Shown in pieces: positions 8,299 through 15,915 of a stretch of DNA of 64,000 bases. The stretch lies in assembly GCF_030697375.1 (NCBI RefSeq), contig NZ_JAUYQD010000038.1, forward strand, positions 1-64,000, in the 5' to 3' direction. The translations under genes and the position numbers were made by a program. This stretch comes from Rhodoferax sp. (GTDB lineage: Bacteria > Pseudomonadota > Gammaproteobacteria > Burkholderiales > Burkholderiaceae_C). The stretch's first letter is position 1; every line of letters begins with the position of its first letter. Below the pieces are notes generated by a model. The model saw nothing but the letters and a program-made list of their open reading frames with translations, did not search any database and had not been told where the DNA came from.

Positions 8299-8595
8299 TT
8301 AGCGGCGGTTCATCAGCAGGCCCACCACCAGGCCCACTGCGGCAGCAATACCGATCGATTGCCAGGGGTTCGCGTGCACATATTCGTTGGTGGCTTTTTT
8401 CGCGGCTTTGGCGCCGTCGATGGCCACGCCTTCGAGTTCTTGCAGGCGCAGCTTGGCGGCCAGCAGCTTGGCTTCCACTTCGGAGCGCAGTTCGCGGGCG
8501 GTGTCACCGCTTTCATTGCCGGAGCGTTTCAAAAGGGTCTCGGCTTCGGTGAGCATTGCGCCGAAGTCTTCTACCAAGTTGTCGATGGTGGCCAT
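8299..8595 (-). CDS. DUF883 / ElaB-YqjD family membrane-anchored protein
   Basis: This 98-aa protein has a long soluble helix rich in Glu and Lys (LVEDFGAMLTEAETLLKRSG, EVEAKLLAAKLRLQELEG) and ends in the family signature YVHANPWQSIGIAAAVGLVVG plus LLMNRR, a C-terminal membrane anchor. E. coli YqjD and ElaB are tail-anchored and bind ribosomes in stationary phase. The start is set at the ATG preceded by TCAGGAGACA; the frame is open further upstream but that part has no support. It is the first gene of the three-gene cluster read leftwards. Confidence 0.9.
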   Translation of the reverse strand: MATIDNLVEDFGAMLTEAETLLKRSGNESGDTARELRSEVEAKLLAAKLRLQELEGVAIDGAKAAKKATNEYVHANPWQSIGIAAAVGLVVGLLMNRR

Positions 8596-8692
8596 GGGGC
8601 ATGTCTCCTGAAAAAGGGTGATTTGCATTGTAGATGAGGGCCTGTGCGCAGCCATGTTCAAATGCTGCCATGACTTTAGAGACCTGCCCCTC

Positions 8693-9925
8693 ATGAACCC
8701 CGACGCGCAAAAACTCTGGCGTGCCCCGCAGTGGGCCTTTGCCATATTGCTGGCCCTGTTGGGCATGCTGGGGCCGTTTTCCATCGACACCTATTTGCCG
8801 GCGTTTTCCGGCATCGCGCAGTCGCTGGACGCGTCCGCCGTGCAGATGCAGCAAACCCTGTCGGCCTATTTGTTCGGCTTTGCTTTCATGAGCCTGTTCC
8901 ACGGCGCGATCTCCGACAGCTTTGGCCGCCGCCCCGTGGTGCTGTGGGGGCTGGCGGTGTTCACGCTGGCCTCGGTGGGCTGCGCCCTGTCGCAAAGTAT
9001 TGGTCAGCTGATTTTTTTCCGCGCCGTGCAGGGTCTGTCCACCGGCGCCGGCATCGTGGTGTCCCGCGCCGTGATCCGCGACATGTTTCCGCCCTCGCAG
9101 GCGCAAAAGGTGATGAGCCAGGTCACCATCTTTTTTGGCGTGGCCCCGGCCATTGCGCCCATGGTGGGCGGCTGGCTGCTGGTGCACACCAGCTGGCAGG
9201 CGATTTTCTGGTTTCTCAGCGGTATTGGCGTGGTGCTGTGGGTGGCCAACTACCGCCTGCTGCCCGAGACCCTGCACCTCACGCAGCGCCAGCACTTCAA
9301 CGTCAAGAACCTGCTGGCCGGGTACTGGCAGCTGGGCTCCGACCCGCGCTTTGTCTTGCTGGCGCTGGCCAGCGGCGTGCCCTTCAACGGCATGTTTTTG
9401 TATGTGCTGAGTGCACCGGTGTTTTTGGGCGAGCATTTGGGTCTGCAGCCGCAGCAGTTTTTCTGGTTCTTCATCCTTACCATCAGCGGCATCATGGGCG
9501 GGGCCCTGATCAGCGGCCGGGTGGCGGGCAAGCTCAGCCCCCAGCGGCAAATCCGCAATGGTTTTTCCATCATGCTGTGTATTGGGGTGCTGAACCTGGT
9601 GGCCAACGGGCTGTTTAAGGCCCATGTCAGCTGGGCGCTGTTTCCGATTGCCATTTTTGCCTTTGGCTGGGCGCTGATGGTGCCGGTGGTGACCTTGCTG
9701 GTGCTGGACCTGCACCCCGAGCGCCGGGGCATGGCCTCCAGCCTGCAGATGTTTGTGGGCTCCACGGCCAACGGCATTGTGGCCGGGGTGATTGCACCGC
9801 TGGTGATGCATTCCACCGTGAGGCTGGCCACCGCCTCCGTGCTGATGATGGGCCTGGGCTTGTGCTCCTGGGTGTACATCCGCCGGCGCTGGCCGGACAT
9901 CGGGACACACATCTCGCACCTCTAG
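8693..9925 (+). CDS. MFS multidrug efflux transporter, Bcr/CflA family
   Basis: This 410-aa, twelve-helix major facilitator has the drug/H+ antiporter motifs of the Bcr/CflA group: the first helix ending in LGPFSIDTYLPAF, motif A DSFGRRPVVLWG between helices 2 and 3, and motif C VAPAIAPMVGGW in helix 5. It is expected to export small toxic compounds at the inner membrane; the substrate is unknown. The ATG at 8693 gives the normal N-terminus (MNPDAQKLW); an earlier in-frame ATG at 8618 would add a hydrophilic stretch not seen in the family. The gene ends directly at the left arm of the inverted-repeat element. Confidence 0.9.
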   Translation: MNPDAQKLWRAPQWAFAILLALLGMLGPFSIDTYLPAFSGIAQSLDASAVQMQQTLSAYLFGFAFMSLFHGAISDSFGRRPVVLWGLAVFTLASVGCALSQSIGQLIFFRAVQGLSTGAGIVVSRAVIRDMFPPSQAQKVMSQVTIFFGVAPAIAPMVGGWLLVHTSWQAIFWFLSGIGVVLWVANYRLLPETLHLTQRQHFNVKNLLAGYWQLGSDPRFVLLALASGVPFNGMFLYVLSAPVFLGEHLGLQPQQFFWFFILTISGIMGGALISGRVAGKLSPQRQIRNGFSIMLCIGVLNLVANGLFKAHVSWALFPIAIFAFGWALMVPVVTLLVLDLHPERRGMASSLQMFVGSTANGIVAGVIAPLVMHSTVRLATASVLMMGLGLCSWVYIRRRWPDIGTHISHL

Positions 9926-10460
9926 CCCCAATTTCCAACTTCTGAACTTCCGGCCCCCACTCCCCCCAACCCCCTCGCCCCGCCGGGCGAGGGGGAGTTA
10001 ACACGGACAGCCGATTTGATTGCGTCGCGCCGAATACGCAATCACTGGGAAATGTTGCCCACGGCTTTGGAGTACCTGGGCTTTTCGCATGGGGTCGTAG
10101 TCAACGGCTCAGCCCTGGCGTGCCAACGGCGGCCAGCTGCGCGGCCGCTCGACCCATCGAACACCTCCAGCCCTCGCCCCACACTCCGCACCCCGTACTC
10201 GCTCTATCGTAGAACCCAGCCATAGCTGCTGGCGCGCCGCCGCCAGCCTTGTGCGCGCCAACGACGCCGATGTCCCTACGACCGCCGGTGCAAAACCTCC
10301 ACCAACCACAGCATTGGAAACGCCCCGCCCGTAATTCCGTATTCGGCGTGAAGCCACCAAATCGGCTGTTGAGCTCCCCCTCGCCCGGCGGGGCGAGGGG
10401 GGTGGGGGGAGTGGGGGCCGGAAGTTCAGAAGTTGGAAGTTCGGGAATTGGAAATTGGGA
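9926..10460. repeat. 533-bp imperfect inverted-repeat element
   Basis: The outer arms 9927-10014 and 10362-10459 are near-identical inverted copies: TTCTGAACTTCCGGCCCCCA on the left is the exact reverse complement of the right. Each arm holds its own hairpin, CCCCCTCGCCC-(4)-GGGCGAGGGGG, at 9970-9995 and 10376-10401. The inner parts remain related in inverted orientation but more diverged: both arms, read inward, begin with codons for M-(I/V)-A-S-R-R-I-R-N (+ strand from 10016, - strand from 10360) and stay alignable for about 170 bases (GF..(G/A)VV..SA). No transposase is inside and the two small frames (69 and 83 codons) are not convincing genes. The element fills the whole gap between the MFS gene and the imuA promoter. 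Confidence 0.8.
9970..9995. terminator. GC-rich hairpin, left arm (possible terminator)
   Basis: A perfect 11-bp stem CCCCCTCGCCC / GGGCGAGGGGG with a 4-base loop lies 45 bp after the MFS stop codon. There is no U-tract, so it would act at best as a weak or bidirectional terminator. Its mirror copy is at 10376-10401. It reads equally well as the REP-like core of the inverted-repeat element. Confidence 0.4.
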
Positions 10461-10514
10461 TCAGTTTGAATCGCACCGCTTTAAAAGCGGGAGCGGGGCG
10501 GGCCTTCCACTATA

Positions 10515-10530
10515 CTGTTTATAAAACCAG
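10515..10530 (+). promoter_or_regulatory. LexA (SOS) box upstream of imuA
   Basis: CTGTTTATAAAACCAG fits the LexA consensus CTGT-N8-ACAG with one mismatch in the right half-site and lies 21 bp before the imuA ATG, overlapping the expected promoter. LexA repression of imuAB is established for the imuA-imuB-dnaE2 cassette in many proteobacteria. Confidence 0.8.
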
Positions 10531-10551
10531 TACAAAGCCATAATCCCCGCC

Positions 10552-11268
10552 ATGCCTGCCTCTGCGCATCCCCTCTCCCTGGCCGACCTGCCTGCCGCGG
10601 TCTGGCATGCGGACGCGCTGGCGGTCTCCCACGCGCAGGTGCTGTCCACGGGCGATGCCCTGCTGGACGCCCAATTGCCCGGTGGCGGCTGGCCTGTCGG
10701 GGCCCTGACGGAAATTTTGCAGCCCCCCGGGGTGCACAGCGAATGGCGCTTGTTGCTGCCGGCGCTGGCCCGCTGCGGCAGCGGCCCGGTGGTGCTGGTG
10801 GGGGCGCCGCAACCGCCGTTTGCCCCGGCGCTGGCGGCCCAGGGCTTGCACGCGCAGCGGCTGCTGTGGGTGACCGAGCCGGCTGCGAGCACCCGTTTGT
10901 GGGTGACCGAGCAGGCCTTGCGCTGCGCCGAGGTGGATGCGGTGCTGGCCTGGCTGCCCCAGGCGCGCTCGGACCAGTTGCGCCGCCTGCAGATGGCGGC
11001 CGCCGAGCACAGCAAGCTGCTGTTTGTGCTGCGCCCGGCGCAGGCGCAGTGGGACGCCTCCCCCGCCGCCTTGCGCCTGTGTGTGGCGCCCGCAGGGCAG
11101 GGGGCGCAAGGCACCCCGCCCGGCGATGCGCTGGTGGTGCAGGTGCTCAAGCGCCGCGGCCCGCCCTTGACCCAAGCCTTGTATTTGACGGCCCGCCCGG
11201 CGGGCCTGGCCCTGCTGCTGGCGGCCAGCCATGCCCATGCACTGGATTGCACTGCGGCCCGCGCCTGA
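10552..11268 (+). CDS. imuA: ImuA, SOS mutasome accessory protein
   Basis: This 238-aa RecA/SulA-like protein has the ImuA pattern: DALLDAQLPGGGWPVGALTEI near residues 34-54 (a degenerate RecA-like core), LLPALARCGSGPVVLVGAPQ, and the C-terminal DALVVQVLKRRG(P)P motif. ImuA works with ImuB and DnaE2 in error-prone lesion bypass. Its stop overlaps the imuB start by 38 bp, so the two are translationally coupled, and a LexA box lies upstream. dnaE2 is not here but 14 kb downstream. Confidence 0.9.
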   Translation: MPASAHPLSLADLPAAVWHADALAVSHAQVLSTGDALLDAQLPGGGWPVGALTEILQPPGVHSEWRLLLPALARCGSGPVVLVGAPQPPFAPALAAQGLHAQRLLWVTEPAASTRLWVTEQALRCAEVDAVLAWLPQARSDQLRRLQMAAAEHSKLLFVLRPAQAQWDASPAALRLCVAPAGQGAQGTPPGDALVVQVLKRRGPPLTQALYLTARPAGLALLLAASHAHALDCTAARA

Positions 11269-12610
11269 GGCCGCAGCCAGCGGCCCCGACGGCGCCCAGG
11301 CCGCCGCGCTGGTGGATACCCACACCGCGCTGGCCTGGTGGGCGCTGCAGTTCACGCCCCTGGTGGCGCGGGTGGAGGATGCGCTGGTGCTGGAGGTCTC
11401 GGCCAGCGAGCGCCTGTTTGGCGGGCGGGCCGCGCTGCTGGACCTGATATTTAAGCCAAATCAGCCCATAGCCCCCGTGGAATATGCGCAAGGCGCTACA
11501 TCTTTGGTAGCGCTTGCACGCTTGTGGGGTGCCGCCTCGGCACAGGCCGTGGACGCGCTGCCCCTGCACACCCTGGCCGCTGCCCGCGCGCACCTGCCCA
11601 CGCTGGCGCGCCTGGGGCTGGCGAACTGGGGCCAGTTGCGCGCCTTGCCGCGTGGCGGGCTGGTGCGCCGCTTTGGCGCGGGCCTGGTCGATGCGCTGGA
11701 CCGGGCTTACGGGCAGCGGCCCGAGCTGTACCCCTGGCTGACCGTGCCCGAGGTGTTTGAGGCCCGGCTGGAGCTGGCCGCCCAGGTGGAGACCGCCCCC
11801 GCCCTGATGTTTGGCGCGCGGCGCCTGTTGGCGCAGCTGCTGGTGTGGCTGCGGCTGCGCCAACGCGGCGTGCTGGCGCTGGAGCTGCGGTGGGAGCTGG
11901 ATGCGCGGCGTGCCAACGCCCTGCATGTGGACGCCCACCACCACGGCGGCTCGCAGGGGCGCCTGGAGTTGCGCACCGCACAGGGCACGCAGGACACGGC
12001 GCATTTGCAGCGGATCTTGGGCGAACAGCTGGCGCGGGTCACTTTGCCCGCCCCGGTGCTCTACCTGCGGTTGCGCTCGCTGCAGACACAGCCGCTCAGC
12101 GGGGAGACTTTCAGCCTCTTGCCGGACGACCAGCGCCGTGGCGACAGCCTGCACCAGATGCTGGAGCGCCTGGGCGCCCGGCTGGGGCCACAGCAGGTGC
12201 TGTGTGTGCGCCCCCAGGCCGACCACCGACCGGAGCGCATGCAGCAGTGGCGCCCCTGGTCGGCGGCGGAAGGTGCAACATTTGCTACAAAAACAGGAGC
12301 TGCTTACGCAATGAATACGGGGGCTAGAGGCCTAAAACACCCTGAAATAGGGGGTGAAGCGGCCCTCTACCCCAGCTGGTTGCTGGCCGCCCCGCTGCCA
12401 TTGGGGGTGCAGCAGGGCTGCCCGCAGTACCAGGGCCCACTCACCCTGCTGGCCGGGCCGCAGCGGGTGGAGGCGGGCTGGCTGGAGGGCGGTGCGGCCT
12501 GCGTTCTGCGCGACTACTTTGTGGCACGCAGTGTGCAGGCGGGCCTGCTGTGGATTTACCGGGACCGGCTGGGCGGGCAGGGCTGGTATTTGCACGGCCT
12601 GTTTGCCTGA
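11231..12610 (+). CDS. imuB: ImuB, inactive Y-family polymerase homologue of the SOS mutasome
   Basis: This 459-aa member of the DinB/Y-family group (ImuB type) starts MHWIALRP and includes the little-finger-like part and the typical end RDYFVARSVQAGLLWIYRDR. ImuB lacks polymerase activity and acts as the hub that binds the beta clamp, ImuA and DnaE2. Two copies of the dispersed repeat lie inside it: R3, antisense, at residues about 73-94 (FKPNQPIAPVEYAQ), and R4, sense, at about 351-369 (FATKTGAAYAMNTGARGL). Both keep the frame open. Homologues should be compared to see whether these peptides are true insertions. Confidence 0.9.
   Translation: MPMHWIALRPAPEAAASGPDGAQAAALVDTHTALAWWALQFTPLVARVEDALVLEVSASERLFGGRAALLDLIFKPNQPIAPVEYAQGATSLVALARLWGAASAQAVDALPLHTLAAARAHLPTLARLGLANWGQLRALPRGGLVRRFGAGLVDALDRAYGQRPELYPWLTVPEVFEARLELAAQVETAPALMFGARRLLAQLLVWLRLRQRGVLALELRWELDARRANALHVDAHHHGGSQGRLELRTAQGTQDTAHLQRILGEQLARVTLPAPVLYLRLRSLQTQPLSGETFSLLPDDQRRGDSLHQMLERLGARLGPQQVLCVRPQADHRPERMQQWRPWSAAEGATFATKTGAAYAMNTGARGLKHPEIGGEAALYPSWLLAAPLPLGVQQGCPQYQGPLTLLAGPQRVEAGWLEGGAACVLRDYFVARSVQAGLLWIYRDRLGGQGWYLHGLFA
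11447..11511 (-). repeat. Dispersed repeat copy R3, inside imuB (antisense)
   Basis: The reverse complement reads GCTACCAAAGATGTAGC, then CTTGCGCATATTCCACGGGG and GCTATGGGC, matching the family. It is read through antisense in imuB without a stop. Confidence 0.8.
12281..12336 (+). repeat. Dispersed repeat copy R4, inside imuB
   Basis: This copy reads TTTGCTACAAAAACAGGAGC, TGCTTACGCA and GGGGGCTAGAGGCCT, one of the cleanest copies. GCT at 12284 is in frame with imuB, the same frame as the other in-gene sense copies. Confidence 0.9.
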
Positions 12611-12641
12611 TTCCACGCGGGCTGCGCCCCTCACGCCGCCT

Positions 12642-15263
12642 TCACGCCGCTTGTTCCAGGCACCAGGTTTCAAATTCAGCGGCGGGCAGCGGGTGGCAAA
12701 TAAAAAAGCCCTGCCCAAAATGGCAGTGGTGCGACTTCAGGAAGTCCAGCGCCTCCTGCGACTCGATGCCGGTGGCCACCACCGACAGCTTCAGCGCGGT
12801 GGCCATACCGATGACGCTCTCGGCAATCAGCGCGCTTTTGCAGTCGTGCCCCAGGTGCTTCACAATGGACTGGTCCAGTTTCACCACATTGAGCGGCCAT
12901 TGCGTCAGGTGGTCCATGCTGGAGCAGCCGGCCCCGAAGTCGTCCAGGGTCAGCAGCACTTTCTTCTCCCGAATCCTGCGCAGCAGGGCCAAGGTCTCAT
13001 CGAGGTGGTGGGTCAGCATGCCCTCGGTAATCTCCAGCTCCAGGTCCTCGCCCTGCATGCCGTAGTCCTCCATCACCTGCGCCAGGTTCTGCAGGAAGTC
13101 GGGTTGGCGCAACTGGCTCTCGGACAGGTTGACCGTGATCGGAAAGGCGCCAATCCCCAGTGCGCGCCAGTGCTGCCACAGGCGCGCCGCTTCCTGCAGA
13201 ATCCAGACCCCCAGGGCCGGCATCAGGCCCGCCGCTTCCGACGCGGGTAAAAAGCGTGCAGGCGGCACCGCCATGCTCGGCCAGCGGACCAAGGTTTCGG
13301 CCGCCACCGGTTTGCCCGTCGCCAGATCGACCACCGGCTGGAGGTACAGCTCAAACTCATGCAACTCCAGCGCCTGGTGGAGTCGCTCGCCAATGCGCAG
13401 CGTCTCTTCGCTGCGTGCATCGAACGCGTGTTGGTAAAACTGAACGTTGTTGCACCCGCGCTGCTTGGCCACATACATGGCCGTATCGGCACGTTTGATC
13501 AGTTCTTCCACACTGCTGCCGTGCTGCGGAAAGAGGCTGATGCCAATGCTCGGCGTCACCTGCAGTTCGTGCCCGGCGACCCGGTAAGGCTGCCTGAGGC
13601 AGTCGAGGGCGTGCAAGGCAATTTTGGCGGCCACCTCTTCACTGCGAACCGGCGCCAGCACGGCCACAAACTCATCCCCGCCCAGCCGCCCGACCAGATC
13701 CTCGGCGCGCATGCAGGCCGCCAGGCGCCGGGCCGCCTCCTTCAACACGGCGTCCCCGGCGTCGTGCCCGTAGCAGTCGTTGATCTGTTTGAAGCGGTCC
13801 AGGTCGATGAATAGAAAAGCGGTTTGGTCTTGGATGCGGCGCTTGGCCGAAACCAGGCGCTCGGCAAAGGCGTAGAGCAAAGAGCGGTTGGGCAATCCTG
13901 TCAAGGCGTCATGCTGGGCCATGCGGCGCAAGCGCTCTTCATGCTCCTTGCGCTCGCTGATGTCGATGTTCACCCCCAGCATGCGCACTGCTTGGCCGGA
14001 TGCATCTTTGTAGACGATGGTGCGCCCGGCCAGCCAGTGCTCCGAGCCATCCGGCCAGAGCACCCGCCACTCGCTCTCGAAGACGCCGTTGTGCAGCGAC
14101 TCCTGGATGCGTTGTTCCAGGGCGGGCCAATCCTGCGGGTGGACCCGCTCGCGCCAGGTGTTGTACTGGCTCTCGAAGGCTTGGGTCGGCAAACCATAGA
14201 GCGCGGCAATTTCTGCCGACCATTGGATGGTGTTGGTGACCATGTTCCAGTCGAAGGTGCCGGTGCGGCCGATCAGCTGGGCCAGCCGCAGGCGTTCCTC
14301 ACTCTTTTTCAGCGCTGCCTCCGTGGCGTAGCGTGCGCTGACGTCGCGGATGACCACGGTGGCCAGCAAGTCGCCATCGCTCAGCGTTTTGGAGATGGAG
14401 GCTTCCATCGGAAATTCCTCGCCATTGGCCCGCAGCCCGACGAGGCGCCGCTGCGGCCCCATGGTGCGCGTTGTGTCCTTGCCGGCAATAAACTGGCGGA
14501 AATACGCATCGTGTGCCGCTCGGAAGCGCTCTGGCATGAATCGCTCCATCGAGGTGCCGACCACACTGGCGGCGGAGCAGCCGAACATGGCCTCTGCGGC
14601 ACGGTTGAAGATCTCGATGCGCTGATCCCGGTCGGTCGTGATGACGGCGTCTGTTGCCGTGGCAAGAATGCCCGCACTGCGCCGTTCGCTGCGGCGCAGT
14701 TCCTCTTCCAGGTGTTGGCGTTTTTCGATTTCCCGTTCCAGTGCGAGCCTTTTCTTGTGGAGTGCGTCGCTCATGAGGTGCCGGTAAGCAAAATCCAGGG
14801 TGGCCAGTGTCTTTTCATCGATGGCCATGGTCTGTGGGGGCTGGCGCAGCACTTCGTTGACGGCGCTGAGAAGCTGCTGGGGGTCAACCGGCTTGTACAT
14901 GAAGCGGGCGACGCCCAAATTCTCCCCTATGACGCGTGCATCCTGGGCATAGAAAGACGCGGACCAGACCATGACCCGGGTCGCGGCGATCTCGGGCTCG
15001 GTGCGCATGCGCCGGATCAGCTCAAAGCCATCCAGTTTGGGCATCAGCAGGTCGGTCAGCACCAGGTCCGGCTTTTCGCGTCGCACCAACTCCAGCGCCG
15101 CTTCCCCATCGGCGGCCTCCAGCACGAGGTAGTCGCTGGGCGGGAAGAGGGCTTTGAAATATTCCCGGTCCATCTTTGTGTCATCCACGATGAGCAGCCG
15201 GGCTTTCGGCCCGTCTTCACCGGAAATCGGCGGGACGGCGCCGACAGCTAGTGGCAATGGCAT
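12642..15263 (-). CDS. Response regulator-PAS-PAS-GGDEF-EAL cyclic-di-GMP protein
   Basis: This 873-aa protein has an N-terminal receiver (about 20-145, phosphoacceptor Asp71 in LVLTDLLMP), a coiled coil (165-195), two PAS domains (about 195-315 and 325-440), GGDEF (about 450-620, intact GGDEF near 526) and EAL (about 630-865). The GGDEF site should make c-di-GMP. In the phosphodiesterase domain the signature is ETL instead of EAL, and the later AEGVE loop reads ATGIE; the metal-binding ITE, DDFG, the lysine of VVKLDQ and the final GQG are kept, so hydrolysis is possible but not certain. No membrane segments are seen; the protein is a cytosolic switch fed by a partner kinase not adjacent here. 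Confidence 0.92.
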   Translation of the reverse strand: MPLPLAVGAVPPISGEDGPKARLLIVDDTKMDREYFKALFPPSDYLVLEAADGEAALELVRREKPDLVLTDLLMPKLDGFELIRRMRTEPEIAATRVMVWSASFYAQDARVIGENLGVARFMYKPVDPQQLLSAVNEVLRQPPQTMAIDEKTLATLDFAYRHLMSDALHKKRLALEREIEKRQHLEEELRRSERRSAGILATATDAVITTDRDQRIEIFNRAAEAMFGCSAASVVGTSMERFMPERFRAAHDAYFRQFIAGKDTTRTMGPQRRLVGLRANGEEFPMEASISKTLSDGDLLATVVIRDVSARYATEAALKKSEERLRLAQLIGRTGTFDWNMVTNTIQWSAEIAALYGLPTQAFESQYNTWRERVHPQDWPALEQRIQESLHNGVFESEWRVLWPDGSEHWLAGRTIVYKDASGQAVRMLGVNIDISERKEHEERLRRMAQHDALTGLPNRSLLYAFAERLVSAKRRIQDQTAFLFIDLDRFKQINDCYGHDAGDAVLKEAARRLAACMRAEDLVGRLGGDEFVAVLAPVRSEEVAAKIALHALDCLRQPYRVAGHELQVTPSIGISLFPQHGSSVEELIKRADTAMYVAKQRGCNNVQFYQHAFDARSEETLRIGERLHQALELHEFELYLQPVVDLATGKPVAAETLVRWPSMAVPPARFLPASEAAGLMPALGVWILQEAARLWQHWRALGIGAFPITVNLSESQLRQPDFLQNLAQVMEDYGMQGEDLELEITEGMLTHHLDETLALLRRIREKKVLLTLDDFGAGCSSMDHLTQWPLNVVKLDQSIVKHLGHDCKSALIAESVIGMATALKLSVVATGIESQEALDFLKSHHCHFGQGFFICHPLPAAEFETWCLEQAA

Positions 15264-15550
15264 GCATCCCCCTCCAGCGCGTCGCCAAATGCCCAGCCCC
15301 TGGGGATTGCGATAGTGGTCATCGACATCGATTCATACCCTCTGCTCTGTGGGGTCTGTTTTTTTACACCGAAACAATTTCCCGCGTTCATGCAAGCAGT
15401 ATTCACGCCACACACAAAAACCCCATTGAAATCAGCAGCTTGCGAAGCCGCTTGGATGTCCGGCGGGTCTGGGTGTCAAAAATCTCGACGATTTTTTACG
15501 GCGGTGTGCTACATTCTAATAATCGTTAGATTGTTATTTATGGAGTCACC
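15264..15550. other. Divergent intergenic region
   Basis: This separates the GGDEF-EAL gene (minus) and the DsrE operon (plus). No gene is seen; the right end holds the putative operator at 15515-15530 and a TGGAGTC ribosome site before the dsrE-like ATG. Confidence 0.5.
15515..15530 (+). promoter_or_regulatory. Inverted repeat before dsrE-like gene, candidate ArsR operator
   Basis: TCTAATAATCGTTAGA has 5-bp arms (TCTAA / TTAGA) around 6 bases and sits 20 bp before the ATG. The operon ends with an ArsR-type repressor, a class that commonly binds AT-rich inverted repeats at its own promoter, so autoregulation is a reasonable inference. Confidence 0.5.
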
Positions 15551-15904
15551 ATGAAAGTTCTGTTCATTCTCAACGGCGCCCCCTATGGGGATGAGCGCAG
15601 CTACAACGGCCTGCGGCTGGCGGGCGCCTTGTGCAAACGCGAAGGCAACACGGTGCGGGTGTTTCTGATGGGCGACGCCGCCGCCACCGCCAAGGGTGGC
15701 CAAAAAGTGCCCGAGGGTTTTTACAACCTGCAACTCATGCTGGGCAAGGTGGCGCGGGCCGGGGCGCAGTCGGTGGGGGTGTGCGGCACCTGCATGGACG
15801 CCCGAGGGATGACGGCGGCTGAGTTGATGGAGGGTGCACACCGCGGCGCGCTGGACGAGCTGGCCGATTGGTCCGAGTGGGCCGACCAAGTGCTGGTGTT
15901 TTGA
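15551..15904 (+). CDS. DsrE/DsrF-like sulfur-relay family protein
   Basis: This 117-aa protein has the DsrE fold pattern: the first strand MKVLFILNGAPYGDERSYNG, a helix LRLAGALCKREG, the strand TVRVFLMGDAA, and VGVCGTCMDARGM with two cysteines (a CGTC pair near residues 77-80). DsrE proteins carry persulfide in sulfur trafficking. It is the first gene of an apparent operon with an MFS transporter and an ArsR-rhodanese regulator, all sulfur-suggestive partners; the gaps are 11 and 5 bp. Confidence 0.88.
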   Translation: MKVLFILNGAPYGDERSYNGLRLAGALCKREGNTVRVFLMGDAAATAKGGQKVPEGFYNLQLMLGKVARAGAQSVGVCGTCMDARGMTAAELMEGAHRGALDELADWSEWADQVLVF

Positions 15905-15915
15905 AAGGGCCCACC

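Noticed and set aside
8513..9931. Long minus-strand frame opposite the MFS gene
   Set aside because: Composition is His/Gln-rich antisense of membrane-protein codons; the plus strand encodes a canonical Bcr/CflA transporter.
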